DNA of 50,087 nt from contig NZ_QRJZ01000015.1 of the NCBI RefSeq assembly GCF_003470665.1, positions 1-50,087 of the forward strand. Direction: 5' to 3'. Made by a program: the position numbers and the translations under genes. Below the pieces are notes generated by a model that saw nothing but the letters and a program-made list of their open reading frames with translations, was not told the DNA's origin and searched no databases. Shown here piece by piece: positions 1-6,991 of this stretch; positions within the stretch are counted from its first letter, which is position 1; every line of letters begins with the position of its first letter. This DNA is from Collinsella sp. AM17-1 (GTDB lineage Bacteria; Actinomycetota; Coriobacteriia; Coriobacteriales; Coriobacteriaceae).

Positions 1-63
1 CGCGCCGCGCTGGGAAGGGCCGCGTAGCGGTCCAAGAAATCGTCCGCAGTCCCCTGTCCCTAA

Positions 64-96
64 CGACTAGCCGTTTAAGGACGTCCCCAATGACTA
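64..96. repeat. Degenerate copy of the GGGGACGTTCTT palindromic repeat
   Basis: One arm (AAGGACGTCCCCAATGACTA) is clear and the other is degenerate. The same sequence family recurs as complete palindromes at 17235-17290 and 49891-49946 and as a variant at 12332-12376. It lies between the left window edge and the galM terminator. The first 60 bases hold no gene that can be recognised. Confidence 0.5.
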
Positions 97-102
97 GGGA
101 TG

Positions 103-135
103 AAAAACGCCCGTCGGCGGTGGTGCCGGCGGGCG
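103..135 (-). terminator. Intrinsic terminator of galM
   Basis: On the minus strand a GC-rich stem (CGCCCGCCGGC paired with GCCGACGGGCG, one bulge) is followed by five T. It begins about 30 bases after the galM stop codon. Confidence 0.8.
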
Positions 136-163
136 CTGCTGTGCGATATGTTGCGTTATGGGC

Positions 164-1216
164 TTAGTGCCTCATAAAGTGGTACTCGATCACATTGCTG
201 TAGGGGTGACCCGGGCCCACAATGCCCTGCGGGAACAGCGGCTGGTGCGGCGTGTCGGGGTACATCTCTGCCTCGAGGGCAAAGCCGGCGCCCCAGCCAT
301 AGTTGGCATCGTCCTTGGCATGCTCGTCGCCCAGCCAATTGCCGGTGTAGAGCTGCACGCCCGGGGCGGTGGTGTAGTAATCCAGCTCACGACCGGTCCA
401 CATTTCCTCGACGTGCATCGCGCGGCGCAGATTGCGGCCGTACTGATAGCCGTCGATGCACAGGCAGTGGTCGTAGCCGCGTGCCTGCTTAATCTGCGGA
501 TCATCGGCCTCCATGCCGGGTGCAACGGGGCGCAGCTCACGGAAGTCAAACGGCGTGCCCTCGACCGGAGCAATCTCGCCGGTGGGGATGTTCTGCTCGT
601 TGATGGGCAGGTAGTGGGCAGCGTTGGCAACAAAGAAGTGCTCACAGTCCATGCCGGCGTTATGACCGGCAAGGTTAAAGTACGTGTGGTTGGTCATGGA
701 CACGTACGTGGCGCGGTCACTCTCGCAACCGTACTCGATGCGGAAGACGCCGGTGCGCGTAACGGTAAACACGGCCGTAAAGATGCGGTTGCCGGGCAGG
801 CCCAGCTCGCCATCCTCAAGCGAGGTGGTCATGCGAACGGCGTTGTGAGTCTCGTCGAGTTCAACGTCCCACACGCGTTTATGCAGGCCGTGCTCAAGGT
901 CGCTGTGAAGGTTGTTGGCGCCCTCGTTGGCGGGCATATGCCAGTCCGTGCTGTCGATGGTGATCGTGGCGCCCGCGGTGCGGTTTGCCACGGGGCCGAT
1001 GGTTGCGCCAAAGCAGGCGGGGTTGTCAAAGTAATCCTCGAGCTTATCGAAGCCCAGCACCACATCTCGCACGTTGCCGGGAATGTCGGGCACATCGATG
1101 CCCAGCACGGTGGCGCCATAGTCCATAATGCGAACGCAGATCTCGGGCCCGTTGAGGGTGTAGCGATGAACGGGGGTACTGCAGGGAGCGGTGCCGAAAA
1201 GCTCGGAAGTGATCAT
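164..1216 (-). CDS. galM: Aldose 1-epimerase (galactose mutarotase)
   Basis: Cytoplasmic enzyme that interconverts alpha and beta anomers of galactose or glucose, feeding galactokinase. The protein is 350 residues, normal for GalM. Family landmarks seen are the early glycine-containing strand (IMDYGATVLGIDVPD), the NRTAGATI segment, the catalytic-histidine region SMTNHTYFNLAGH, the DHCLCID segment, and the ending GWGAGFALEAEMYPDTPHQP. A start 20 codons upstream is open, but ATG at 1216 is preferred because AGGAA lies just before it and MITSELFG aligns with usual GalM N-termini. It is the last gene of the minus-strand gat/galM cluster but has its own upstream spacer and is separated from gatC by a terminator. 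A second, more distant epimerase homologue (15182-16063) lies with lacA-lacB-lacC, so this one is the better Leloir-pathway candidate. Confidence 0.92.
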   Translation of the reverse strand: MITSELFGTAPCSTPVHRYTLNGPEICVRIMDYGATVLGIDVPDIPGNVRDVVLGFDKLEDYFDNPACFGATIGPVANRTAGATITIDSTDWHMPANEGANNLHSDLEHGLHKRVWDVELDETHNAVRMTTSLEDGELGLPGNRIFTAVFTVTRTGVFRIEYGCESDRATYVSMTNHTYFNLAGHNAGMDCEHFFVANAAHYLPINEQNIPTGEIAPVEGTPFDFRELRPVAPGMEADDPQIKQARGYDHCLCIDGYQYGRNLRRAMHVEEMWTGRELDYYTTAPGVQLYTGNWLGDEHAKDDANYGWGAGFALEAEMYPDTPHQPLFPQGIVGPGHPYSNVIEYHFMRH

Positions 1217-1338
1217 TTGGTTCCTAACATCGAGGTATTTCCGACAAACTGTAGCGCGAACAGGAGAGATTATCACTACACCCCACTAAAGCAGGGGGTA
1301 TTTTTCTCAAAAAAGTGATGATTGTCTTACTGCGGACA

Positions 1339-1373
1339 AACAAAAAGAAACCCGCCGGGATGCGACGGGTTTC
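1339..1373 (-). terminator. Intrinsic terminator after gatC
   Basis: Minus-strand stem GAAACCCG/CGGGTTTC followed by TTTTTGTTTG, just downstream of the gatC stop. It separates the gat operon from galM. Confidence 0.85.
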
Positions 1374-1399
1374 TTCCACAGGGGATATGTGGCAATTGG

Positions 1400-2923
1400 T
1401 TAGGCGTTTGCCTTTGCGGACTCGGCTTCCTTGGCAGCCTTGAGGTCCTCCTCGGTAAACTTGCCGGTGGTGAGCGGCGAGAGGGTGCACTTGTCCTGCT
1501 TCGCGTACTCGATGTTACGGGCGATCATCTGCTTGCGATACCAAGCGAAGAGCGCGACGTACACGACGATGGCAACGACAGTGGCGATGATCATGGCCAC
1601 ATCGCCCGTGGTCGCCTTGCCCACGAAGAAGGCCAGGAACTTCTCGACAGGTCCTTCCATGGTGGTCTGAGAGATCAGACCAGTAACGCCATCGGGGAAA
1701 GCGCCGACAGTCTTAGCGGTAAAGGTAACGAAATCGGCGACGAGGGTGCCAGCGCCCAGGAAGACGGGCAGCAGGACGGCACCGATAACGACCATGCGGA
1801 TCACGCGGCCGCGGGTGACGACGAGCAGTGCCGGCGTCAGGCCCATGGCGATGATGCCACCGAGCGGCAGCAGACCGTTCCAAGTGCCAGTCGGGGAGAA
1901 GGGGAAGGGAACGTTGGCGAGCAGCAGTGCCTCACCCAGCATGACGGGGGCAAGGATGTTGGCAGCAGCCCAGATCTCGGCGCGGCCGGCGATGAAGGGC
2001 CAGTCGAGGCCGACGTTGAGGGTACGGCCCTGGAGCCACTTGCTGTTGTTGGCAAAGTCGGAGATGCCCTGAGACAGCGGCTCGACGGCTGCGATGAACC
2101 AAGAACCGATCATCGAGAACAGCTCAAGGCAGGTTGCGGCGGTAAAGGCGAGCGTGCAGATCTGCTGCGGGGTCTGGTGCGAAAGAAGGCCGACGAAGAC
2201 GCCCAGGTAGATACCAATAGCAAACTTGGAGCCCCAGAAGCCAATCATGTTGTTGAGCTTGGCAGCGTCGAAGTCGTACTTATCGAGGAAGGGGAGCACC
2301 TTGTCGATGATCTTGTTGAGCAGCATGGCCAGCGGGTTCATCATGTAGTTCATGTGAGTCGTGGTCATGGGGTTCTCCTCGGGAGCACCCAAAAGATCGT
2401 TGAACGTGGGCTTCATAAGGTCGGAGTTCATGATCTTCATAACGCCGACGAAGACGACGAGCAGCGTGGCGACAACAATGTTGGCACCAAAGTAGATGCA
2501 GGCAAGGCCGACAAAGGCGAGATGCCAAACGTCAAAGATGTCGACGTCGATGGTGTTGGTCTTGGCGAGCACGATCATCACGATGTTGACGATGACGAGG
2601 ACCATCAAGAAGTACAGCGTGTAGGGAGAGCCCCAGGTGATGGTGGCCAGCGGTGCCCAGCCCACGTCAGTGACGGTGAGCTGAAGGCCAGTGGACTCAA
2701 CGAACGTCGTCATGGCGCTCGAGAAGGCCGTCGTCAGAATGTTGATGATGGCGCCGATGCCGGTAATGGCGATGCCGAGCTTAAGACCGCCCTCGAGGGC
2801 CTTGGTAAACTTAACTTTGAAGAGTAGGGCAATAACCGTCAAAACGATGGTCATCATAGGGGCTGCGCCAAGGTCGATCAGCGGTTGAAAAACGGCGTTA
2901 GCAAACCCGATAACTGCGTCCAT
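1400..2923 (-). CDS. gatC: PTS galactitol-type permease, EIIC component
   Basis: Integral membrane sugar-transport subunit of a GAT-family phosphotransferase system. The 507-residue protein is strongly hydrophobic, with around ten or more membrane segments and a short charged C-terminal tail rich in Ala, Glu and Lys. It fits the EIIC-GAT family: N-terminal MDAVIGFANAVFQPLIDLGA, the GLDWPFIAGRAEIWAA region and the PFSPTGTWNG loop. A good ribosome site (AGGAAAGAGGGAG) precedes the ATG. It follows gatA and gatB on the same strand, but a hairpin with a T-run lies between gatB and gatC. Substrate is not proven: the GAT family includes galactitol, and related permeases carry other polyols and sugars. 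Location next to galM and tagatose-pathway genes makes galactitol or galactose plausible. Confidence 0.88.
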   Translation of the reverse strand: MDAVIGFANAVFQPLIDLGAAPMMTIVLTVIALLFKVKFTKALEGGLKLGIAITGIGAIINILTTAFSSAMTTFVESTGLQLTVTDVGWAPLATITWGSPYTLYFLMVLVIVNIVMIVLAKTNTIDVDIFDVWHLAFVGLACIYFGANIVVATLLVVFVGVMKIMNSDLMKPTFNDLLGAPEENPMTTTHMNYMMNPLAMLLNKIIDKVLPFLDKYDFDAAKLNNMIGFWGSKFAIGIYLGVFVGLLSHQTPQQICTLAFTAATCLELFSMIGSWFIAAVEPLSQGISDFANNSKWLQGRTLNVGLDWPFIAGRAEIWAAANILAPVMLGEALLLANVPFPFSPTGTWNGLLPLGGIIAMGLTPALLVVTRGRVIRMVVIGAVLLPVFLGAGTLVADFVTFTAKTVGAFPDGVTGLISQTTMEGPVEKFLAFFVGKATTGDVAMIIATVVAIVVYVALFAWYRKQMIARNIEYAKQDKCTLSPLTTGKFTEEDLKAAKEAESAKANA

Positions 2924-2970
2924 GTCTCCCTCTTTCCTAAAAGAGTAATTCCCTTTCCGTATGTTGCCTT

Positions 2971-3008
2971 AAAAAAGGAAGATGCCGTTCCCGGTCGTCA
3001 TCTTCCTT
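2971..3008 (-). terminator. Hairpin plus T-run between gatB and gatC
   Basis: Minus-strand stem AAGGAAGATG/CATCTTCCTT with a 14-base loop is followed by TTTTTTAA. It looks like an intrinsic terminator or attenuator inside the gat operon, and could lower gatC expression relative to gatA and gatB. Confidence 0.65.
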
Positions 3009-3044
3009 AAAGCCAAAGATTGTGCAGAGCGAAGCTGCAAATGA

Positions 3045-3350
3045 TTAGTTGAGACCCTTTTCCTTGATAATGGCCTCAATCTTGTCGTAAACCGGCTTAG
3101 CCATAGCAGGCATGCGATAGAGAATCGGGCCGGCGTCGACGATCGGGGTCTTAACCTCAAAGCCAAAGTCGGTCTTGGCGATCTGGGCAAAGATGTCGTA
3201 CTGAGAGAGCATCTCTTCGTTGACGTCCTTGATCATCACAGCGTCGCAGTGCAGGTTGTAGCCGCGATTCTTGAACTCGGACTCGATGGCGTCCTTGATC
3301 TGGTGGCTGGAGTTAACACCGGCGCCACAAGCTGCGAGAACCTTAATCAT
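3045..3350 (-). CDS. gatB: PTS galactitol-type EIIB component
   Basis: Cytoplasmic phosphocarrier that takes phosphate from EIIA and passes it to the incoming sugar at EIIC. At 101 residues it has the usual length of a GatB-type EIIB. The active-site cysteine is Cys8 in the P-loop-like CGAGVNSSH motif directly after the first beta strand (MIKVLAA). The ATG is preceded by AAAGGA. It lies between gatA (53-base gap) and gatC on the same strand, the standard A-B-C order of GAT systems. Confidence is high for the EIIB family and moderate for the substrate. Confidence 0.9.
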   Translation of the reverse strand: MIKVLAACGAGVNSSHQIKDAIESEFKNRGYNLHCDAVMIKDVNEEMLSQYDIFAQIAKTDFGFEVKTPIVDAGPILYRMPAMAKPVYDKIEAIIKEKGLN

Positions 3351-3403
3351 GATGAATTCCTTTCTCTATGCGGGTTATTCCGCGGATTCCTAAGGGTGGT
3401 TGG

Positions 3404-3895
3404 CTAGTCGGCAGGAAAGTTGTCGACCAAGAACTGGTAGATGGCCTTGGCGTCGGTCATGGAGAACAGCTCCTTGACGCGATCGGTGCCAAGAGCGTTA
3501 ACGAAGTCCATGATCTTGGCGAGGATGCCCACCTGGGCCTCCTTGTCGTCGTTGAGGATCATAAACAGGAACGAGACGGGGAAGGTCTGCGAGGGGTCGA
3601 TCATGGAGTGCCACTCGACGGGGGTCGTCAGCTTGACGGGGACGATGCGGCGGGTGTGAACGAACTCGACCTCGGTGTGAGGAACGGCAAAGCTGGGCAA
3701 CTCGGGGTCGACGACAGACATATCCATGCCGGTGGGGTAGCCCTTTTCGCGCTCGATGATGTTCTCGAGAAAAGCGGGCGCCACATAGTTTTTGAGCGAC
3801 AGCTTATTGGCGATCTCGGTAAAGACCTCTTCTTGCGTGGTGCGGTCGCAAACAAACACGGTGTCTTCGAAGAACAGATTGCTCTCTGCGGACAT
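3404..3895 (-). CDS. gatA: PTS EIIA component (fructose/mannitol-EIIA fold, GatA type)
   Basis: Cytoplasmic EIIA that receives phosphate from HPr and passes it to GatB. The 163-residue protein contains the phosphorylated histidine at His73 in SFAVPHTEVEF, the classical PH motif of this fold. ATG at 3895 is chosen because GGAAGGAG lies nine bases upstream; an in-frame ATG 36 bases further upstream has no ribosome site. It is the first gene of gatA-gatB-gatC. The promoter region holds a 14-bp perfect palindrome (3924-3937) and, further out, phased direct repeats shared with the divergent deoR gene. Confidence 0.9.
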   Translation of the reverse strand: MSAESNLFFEDTVFVCDRTTQEEVFTEIANKLSLKNYVAPAFLENIIEREKGYPTGMDMSVVDPELPSFAVPHTEVEFVHTRRIVPVKLTTPVEWHSMIDPSQTFPVSFLFMILNDDKEAQVGILAKIMDFVNALGTDRVKELFSMTDAKAIYQFLVDNFPAD

Positions 3896-3923
3896 GTCTG
3901 CAACTCCTTCCGTTCCATGCAGA

Positions 3924-3950
3924 TCGAACATGTTCGAATCTGTTTGTTTA
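3924..3950. promoter_or_regulatory. Operator-like palindrome upstream of gatA
   Basis: TCGAACATGTTCGA is a perfect 14-bp palindrome followed by ATCTGTTTGTTTA. A closely similar string (TGTTCGAATGTGTTCAAATA) lies upstream of lacA at 13664-13690. The shared wording suggests that one regulator, perhaps DeoR-type, acts at both the gat and lacAB promoters. Confidence 0.5.
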
Positions 3951-4139
3951 AGTCGCTAAATATTTAAGTCAAAGAGAACTAGTGTGTCAATCTGTTTTCG
4001 ATTGTTCGGTAAAGTTCAATTTGCTTAATTGAGGCGCATTGGATTGAAATGATTTTAAAAGAGCAGCTATTTGCATCTTTTTTGTCGGTCTCTTGGCGTC
4101 AAAATAATTCGTTATTCTGCGTTTGACACCGAGTTTTCT

Positions 4140-4192
4140 ACCGTTCACCGGGAAAAATCGACCGTTTAGGGTGAGTGAGCATAACTGTTCGA
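4140..4192 (+). promoter_or_regulatory. Phased direct repeats upstream of deoR and gatA
   Basis: ACCGTTCAC (4140), ACCGTTTAG (4161) and a weaker ACTGTTCGA (4184) are spaced 21 and 23 bases apart. The same repeat with exact 21-base spacing lies upstream of lacF (11669-11719). The pattern resembles the paired 9-mers bound by LytTR-domain regulators, but DeoR proteins also use repeated sites. Confidence 0.5.
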
Positions 4193-4231
4193 TTACTATA
4201 ACTGCCAACAAAATCACTCAAAGGAGTAAAA

Positions 4232-4996
4232 ATGATCAAGGCGGAGCGTCAAGATAGGGTTCGTCAGCTGCTCGAGGAGCAGGGCACGGTCTCGGTTAAA
4301 GAGATTTCTGATGCGTTGGGCGTCTCGGATATGACGGTCCGCCGCGATCTTGAGGAGCTTGCGAGCCTAGGCGAGATTGAGCGCGTGCACGGCGGAGCTC
4401 GCAGTGCGCAGGGCCGTCCCCACGCTATGCTGCGCCATGAGTACTCGCACAGCGAAAAGCGTACCAAGCATGCCGAGGAAAAGCTGCAGATTGCGCGCCG
4501 TGCTGTGGAGCTTATCGAGGAAGGCTCGACCATCTTTTTGGGCACGGGCACCACGGTTGAGCAGATGGCCTCGATGCTGCCGGCGTTTCGCCTGCGCATT
4601 GTGACCAATTCGCTTTCGGTGTTTAACCTGCTCGAGGCGCGCGAAGACTGCGACCTGTGCCTCGTGGGCGGCATGTATCGCCGCCGCACCGCCGCCTTTG
4701 TGGGTCCCATGGCCGAGGATACCCTGCGCGCGCTGGGAATCGACGCAGCTTATATCGGCGCCAACGGCATTTTGGACGGCGACGTGTCCACGTCCAACAT
4801 GGAAGAGGGCCGCATCCAGCAGCTCGCCTTTAGCAAGGCCGACTCGCGCTATCTGATTGCCGACTCCAGCAAGATCGGCAAGCGCGACTTCTACACCTTC
4901 TGCCGCCTGGACAATTTGGATGCCGTGGTATGCGAGCCGGGTATTGCTGATGGAGATCGCGCCGCCATCGAGGAACACACGCAGGTCATCTGCTAG
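4232..4996 (+). CDS. DeoR-family transcriptional regulator
   Basis: Sugar-phosphate-responsive DNA-binding regulator of 254 residues, full DeoR length. The N-terminal helix-turn-helix is clear (VSVKEISDALGVSDMTVRRDLEELASLGEIERVHGGA, residues about 18-55). The C-terminal ribose-isomerase-like effector domain shows GTGTTVEQMA, VTNSLSVFNLL, LVGGMYRRRTAAFVGPMAE and ADSSKIGK. The ATG follows AAAGGAG. It is divergent from gatA across a 336-base region containing phased repeats and a palindrome, so it is probably the local regulator of the gat operon and of itself. Effector is unknown; a galactitol or tagatose phosphate is a reasonable guess. Confidence 0.9.
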   Translation: MIKAERQDRVRQLLEEQGTVSVKEISDALGVSDMTVRRDLEELASLGEIERVHGGARSAQGRPHAMLRHEYSHSEKRTKHAEEKLQIARRAVELIEEGSTIFLGTGTTVEQMASMLPAFRLRIVTNSLSVFNLLEAREDCDLCLVGGMYRRRTAAFVGPMAEDTLRALGIDAAYIGANGILDGDVSTSNMEEGRIQQLAFSKADSRYLIADSSKIGKRDFYTFCRLDNLDAVVCEPGIADGDRAAIEEHTQVIC

Positions 4997-5116
4997 TTAA
5001 CGCTGCAGGCGATACGTCTGCCCTCTGCCGGCGCGGGGATTATCGTTTTACAATGACGCGGAAAATGACTCGCAAATAGTTTTGGGCAACAAGGGTGAGG
5101 CCATTCTGAGGTATGG

Positions 5117-6349
5117 CTAGACTTCGTATTTCGCTTTGATATTCCTTGAGAATGAACCGTAGTCTTCGTAGAGTTCGTTTTTGCTTTCATCTTCCGCGCG
5201 GTTTATGCGTTCAAGGAGTTTGTCCTTTGGGGACTTTTTTGTAATTTCTGACCTGCCGTCGGGTATTGCGGATTGCAAGAATAATTCCAGGGCGTGGACG
5301 TCTTTGAGTATGTAGCCCGTCGAACGACCCGCTCCTGTTTTCTCGATTGCGCTGCAACCAACAAGCTGACTGAGGGTTCGTTTAACGGTTATCTCGCTGA
5401 TATCGGGGCAGTTGGACTGGATGTCGGATTTCTTGATGACGCCGGGTCTCTGCTGAAATAGAGCAGCTATACGTGCTTGCTTCGACATGGGGTGAGTGCC
5501 AGATTCAATCTGGGTGTGCTGCTCGAGCTGTCGGTAGGCCGCCAGGATGGTTCCGAGCATAAAACGGATAAAGGGCACTTCGGTGTTTTGATTTTCATTC
5601 CATCCAGTGGAGCTTGCGGCGAGGGCGTTGTAATAAAGCGCTTTATTGTCTTCAATGAGACGTTCGATGCTGATGTAACGCGCAACGTCGTATCCAGTCT
5701 TTTCGAGTAGCAGCGTTGTAAGGAGCCGGCTCATCCTGCCATTGCCATCGTTGAAGGGATGAATGCTGACAAAATCGAAGATGAAGCGCAATGATATAAG
5801 GAGGGGGTCGCAAACTTGACGAGATAAGGCATCATTGAGGGACCGACAGGCTTCTTCGATAAGTCCGGGGGTTGCCAGGGCCGAAGGCGGCCTAAAGCGC
5901 ACAAATCGATTGCCTTGATCGTCGATGGAGATGATTTCGTTATCGCTATCTTTCCAATGGCCCCCATACGAGATTGCTGTGTGTGCCATGAGGTCACGAT
6001 GCAACTGCAAAATGACCGATGGCGTTACGGGAATGAAATCGTGCTGCTCGTGAATAAGCGACAGCGCATCTCGGTATCCAGCGATTTCTTCCTCTGCGCG
6101 GGAGCTTGGCTTGGCGGAATACGCCATGATTGCTTTGAGTCTTTTTTGGGTGGTAACAATTCCTTCAAGTCCGTTGGAGGATTGGGTGCTTTGGATCTTA
6201 GCTTCCTCCATAAGGGACGATAGAAGCTCGGGTCTGACTTGACCCAGAACAAGCTGACGGCCTTTATGCTCGCGTATCGAGAGGAGAAGGTTGGTGATTG
6301 GAGTTGCCTCGAGTTCCGCTGGGACTGTGGCGTAATCAAACTGGCGCAT
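5117..6349 (-). CDS. Fic-domain protein (putative AMPylase) with winged-helix C-terminus
   Basis: Fic enzymes usually transfer AMP from ATP to a hydroxyl group of a target protein. The 410-residue protein has a complete Fic motif, HPFNDGNGRMSR, at residues 197-208, so the catalytic histidine and the phosphate-binding loop are intact. A matching inhibitory helix motif, SNGLEG, sits at residues 58-63 on the N-terminal side, as in class II Fic proteins that restrain themselves. The C-terminal third (about residues 285-350) reads like a winged helix (KKSDIQSNCPDISEITVKRTLSQLV). The ATG is preceded by GGAG at a short distance. A 32-bp perfect inverted repeat begins ten bases upstream, and beyond it lies a five-unit palindromic array. 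No partner gene is adjacent. The target protein is unknown, and a solitary regulatory rather than toxic role is possible. Confidence 0.9.
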   Translation of the reverse strand: MRQFDYATVPAELEATPITNLLLSIREHKGRQLVLGQVRPELLSSLMEEAKIQSTQSSNGLEGIVTTQKRLKAIMAYSAKPSSRAEEEIAGYRDALSLIHEQHDFIPVTPSVILQLHRDLMAHTAISYGGHWKDSDNEIISIDDQGNRFVRFRPPSALATPGLIEEACRSLNDALSRQVCDPLLISLRFIFDFVSIHPFNDGNGRMSRLLTTLLLEKTGYDVARYISIERLIEDNKALYYNALAASSTGWNENQNTEVPFIRFMLGTILAAYRQLEQHTQIESGTHPMSKQARIAALFQQRPGVIKKSDIQSNCPDISEITVKRTLSQLVGCSAIEKTGAGRSTGYILKDVHALELFLQSAIPDGRSEITKKSPKDKLLERINRAEDESKNELYEDYGSFSRNIKAKYEV

Positions 6350-6358
6350 GCTGCTCCG

Positions 6359-6431
6359 TTCAGTATCACGAACATATTTTCGGTATCATTATAACATTAA
6401 ATGATACCGAAAATATGTTCGTGATACTGAA
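6359..6431. promoter_or_regulatory. 32-bp perfect inverted repeat at the fic promoter
   Basis: Arms 6359-6390 and 6400-6431 are perfectly complementary around a 9-base centre. Each arm carries two copies of GTATCA in the same orientation 19 bases apart, giving four copies in all. On the minus strand TATAAT straddles the centre and could be the fic -10 element. The structure could be a double operator for an autoregulator such as the Fic protein's own winged helix, or a long hairpin in the 5' leader. Confidence 0.75.
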
Positions 6432-6492
6432 AGCAAGGAAAGAGCCGTGCTTCATAGCTGCCTGGAAAGCGCGGATTTGACTATCTAATTGT

Positions 6493-6866
6493 CTCAATCA
6501 GTAACGGTTGGGACCGAAAAACTCGGCTACGTGTTACAGATTGAGATTTTCGGCCCGGCCCATTCCGTTTGTCTCGATCCGTAACAGGTAGGGCCGGAAT
6601 ACTCGGTTACATGTTACAGATCGAGATCTTCAAGTTCGGGCCGCTCGTTTGTCTTGATCTGTAACAGGTAGGACCGAAAATCCCTGCTAGATGTTACAGA
6701 TTGAGATCTTTCGGCTCGGCTTATTCCGTTTGTCTCGATCTGTAACAGGTGGAGGCGAAATAGCCCGCTAGATGTTACAGATTTAGATTGAGGGAACTGG
6801 CCCGCGCGTTCATCTCAATCTGTAACAGTTAGTACCGAAAAACTCGGCTGGATGTTACAGATTGAG
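6493..6866. repeat. Five-unit palindromic array, 80-bp period
   Basis: Five 53-base units begin at 6493, 6573, 6653, 6734 and 6814. Each starts with a variant of CTCAATCTGTAAC and ends with its complement GTTACAGATTGAG, enclosing a loop often containing CCGA...TCGG. The 27-28-base spacers are also partly conserved and three of the four end in CGTTTGT. Unit 2 has a paired A-to-G/T-to-C change, and unit 3 changes give G-T wobbles, so pairing is largely kept. No open frame in it looks coding. Confidence 0.9.
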
Positions 6867-6893
6867 ACAAACGGATTCTGACTCGCTCAAAAA

Positions 6894-6938
6894 CAAAAAA
6901 GCCGGGGGCGGCGCGCCGTGTGACGTGCCGCCCCCGGC
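6894..6938 (-). terminator. Intrinsic terminator of lacG
   Basis: Minus-strand 12-bp perfect stem GCCGGGGGCGGC/GCCGCCCCCGGC followed by TTTTTTGTTTTT, about 55 bases after the lacG stop. Confidence 0.9.
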
Positions 6939-6991
6939 TGAGAAATGGGGACAAGTTATGTGAGTGGGGCAATTCTGCTCGTCGCAAGCCA

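Noticed and set aside
1322..2827. Long plus-strand open frame opposite gatC
   Set aside because: It is a mirror of the gatC coding frame in high-GC DNA, with low-complexity Asp/Gly/His-rich translation and no family features. Similar long frames opposite lacE, lacG, galT, galK, ptcA, aguA and others were rejected for the same reason.
3987..4217. 76-codon minus-strand frame in the gatA/deoR intergenic region
   Set aside because: No ribosome site, no recognisable protein, and it covers the promoter repeats.
6493..6866. CRISPR array
   Set aside because: The repeated units are 53 bases and internally palindromic, the 27-28-base spacers resemble each other, and no cas gene is present.
6349..6866. 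Type III toxin-antitoxin system with a repeat RNA antitoxin upstream of the Fic gene
   Set aside because: The layout (repeats, hairpin, gene) is superficially alike, but the protein is a Fic enzyme with its own inhibitory helix, not a ToxN-type RNase, and the unit length is unlike known antitoxin repeats. No evidence beyond position.
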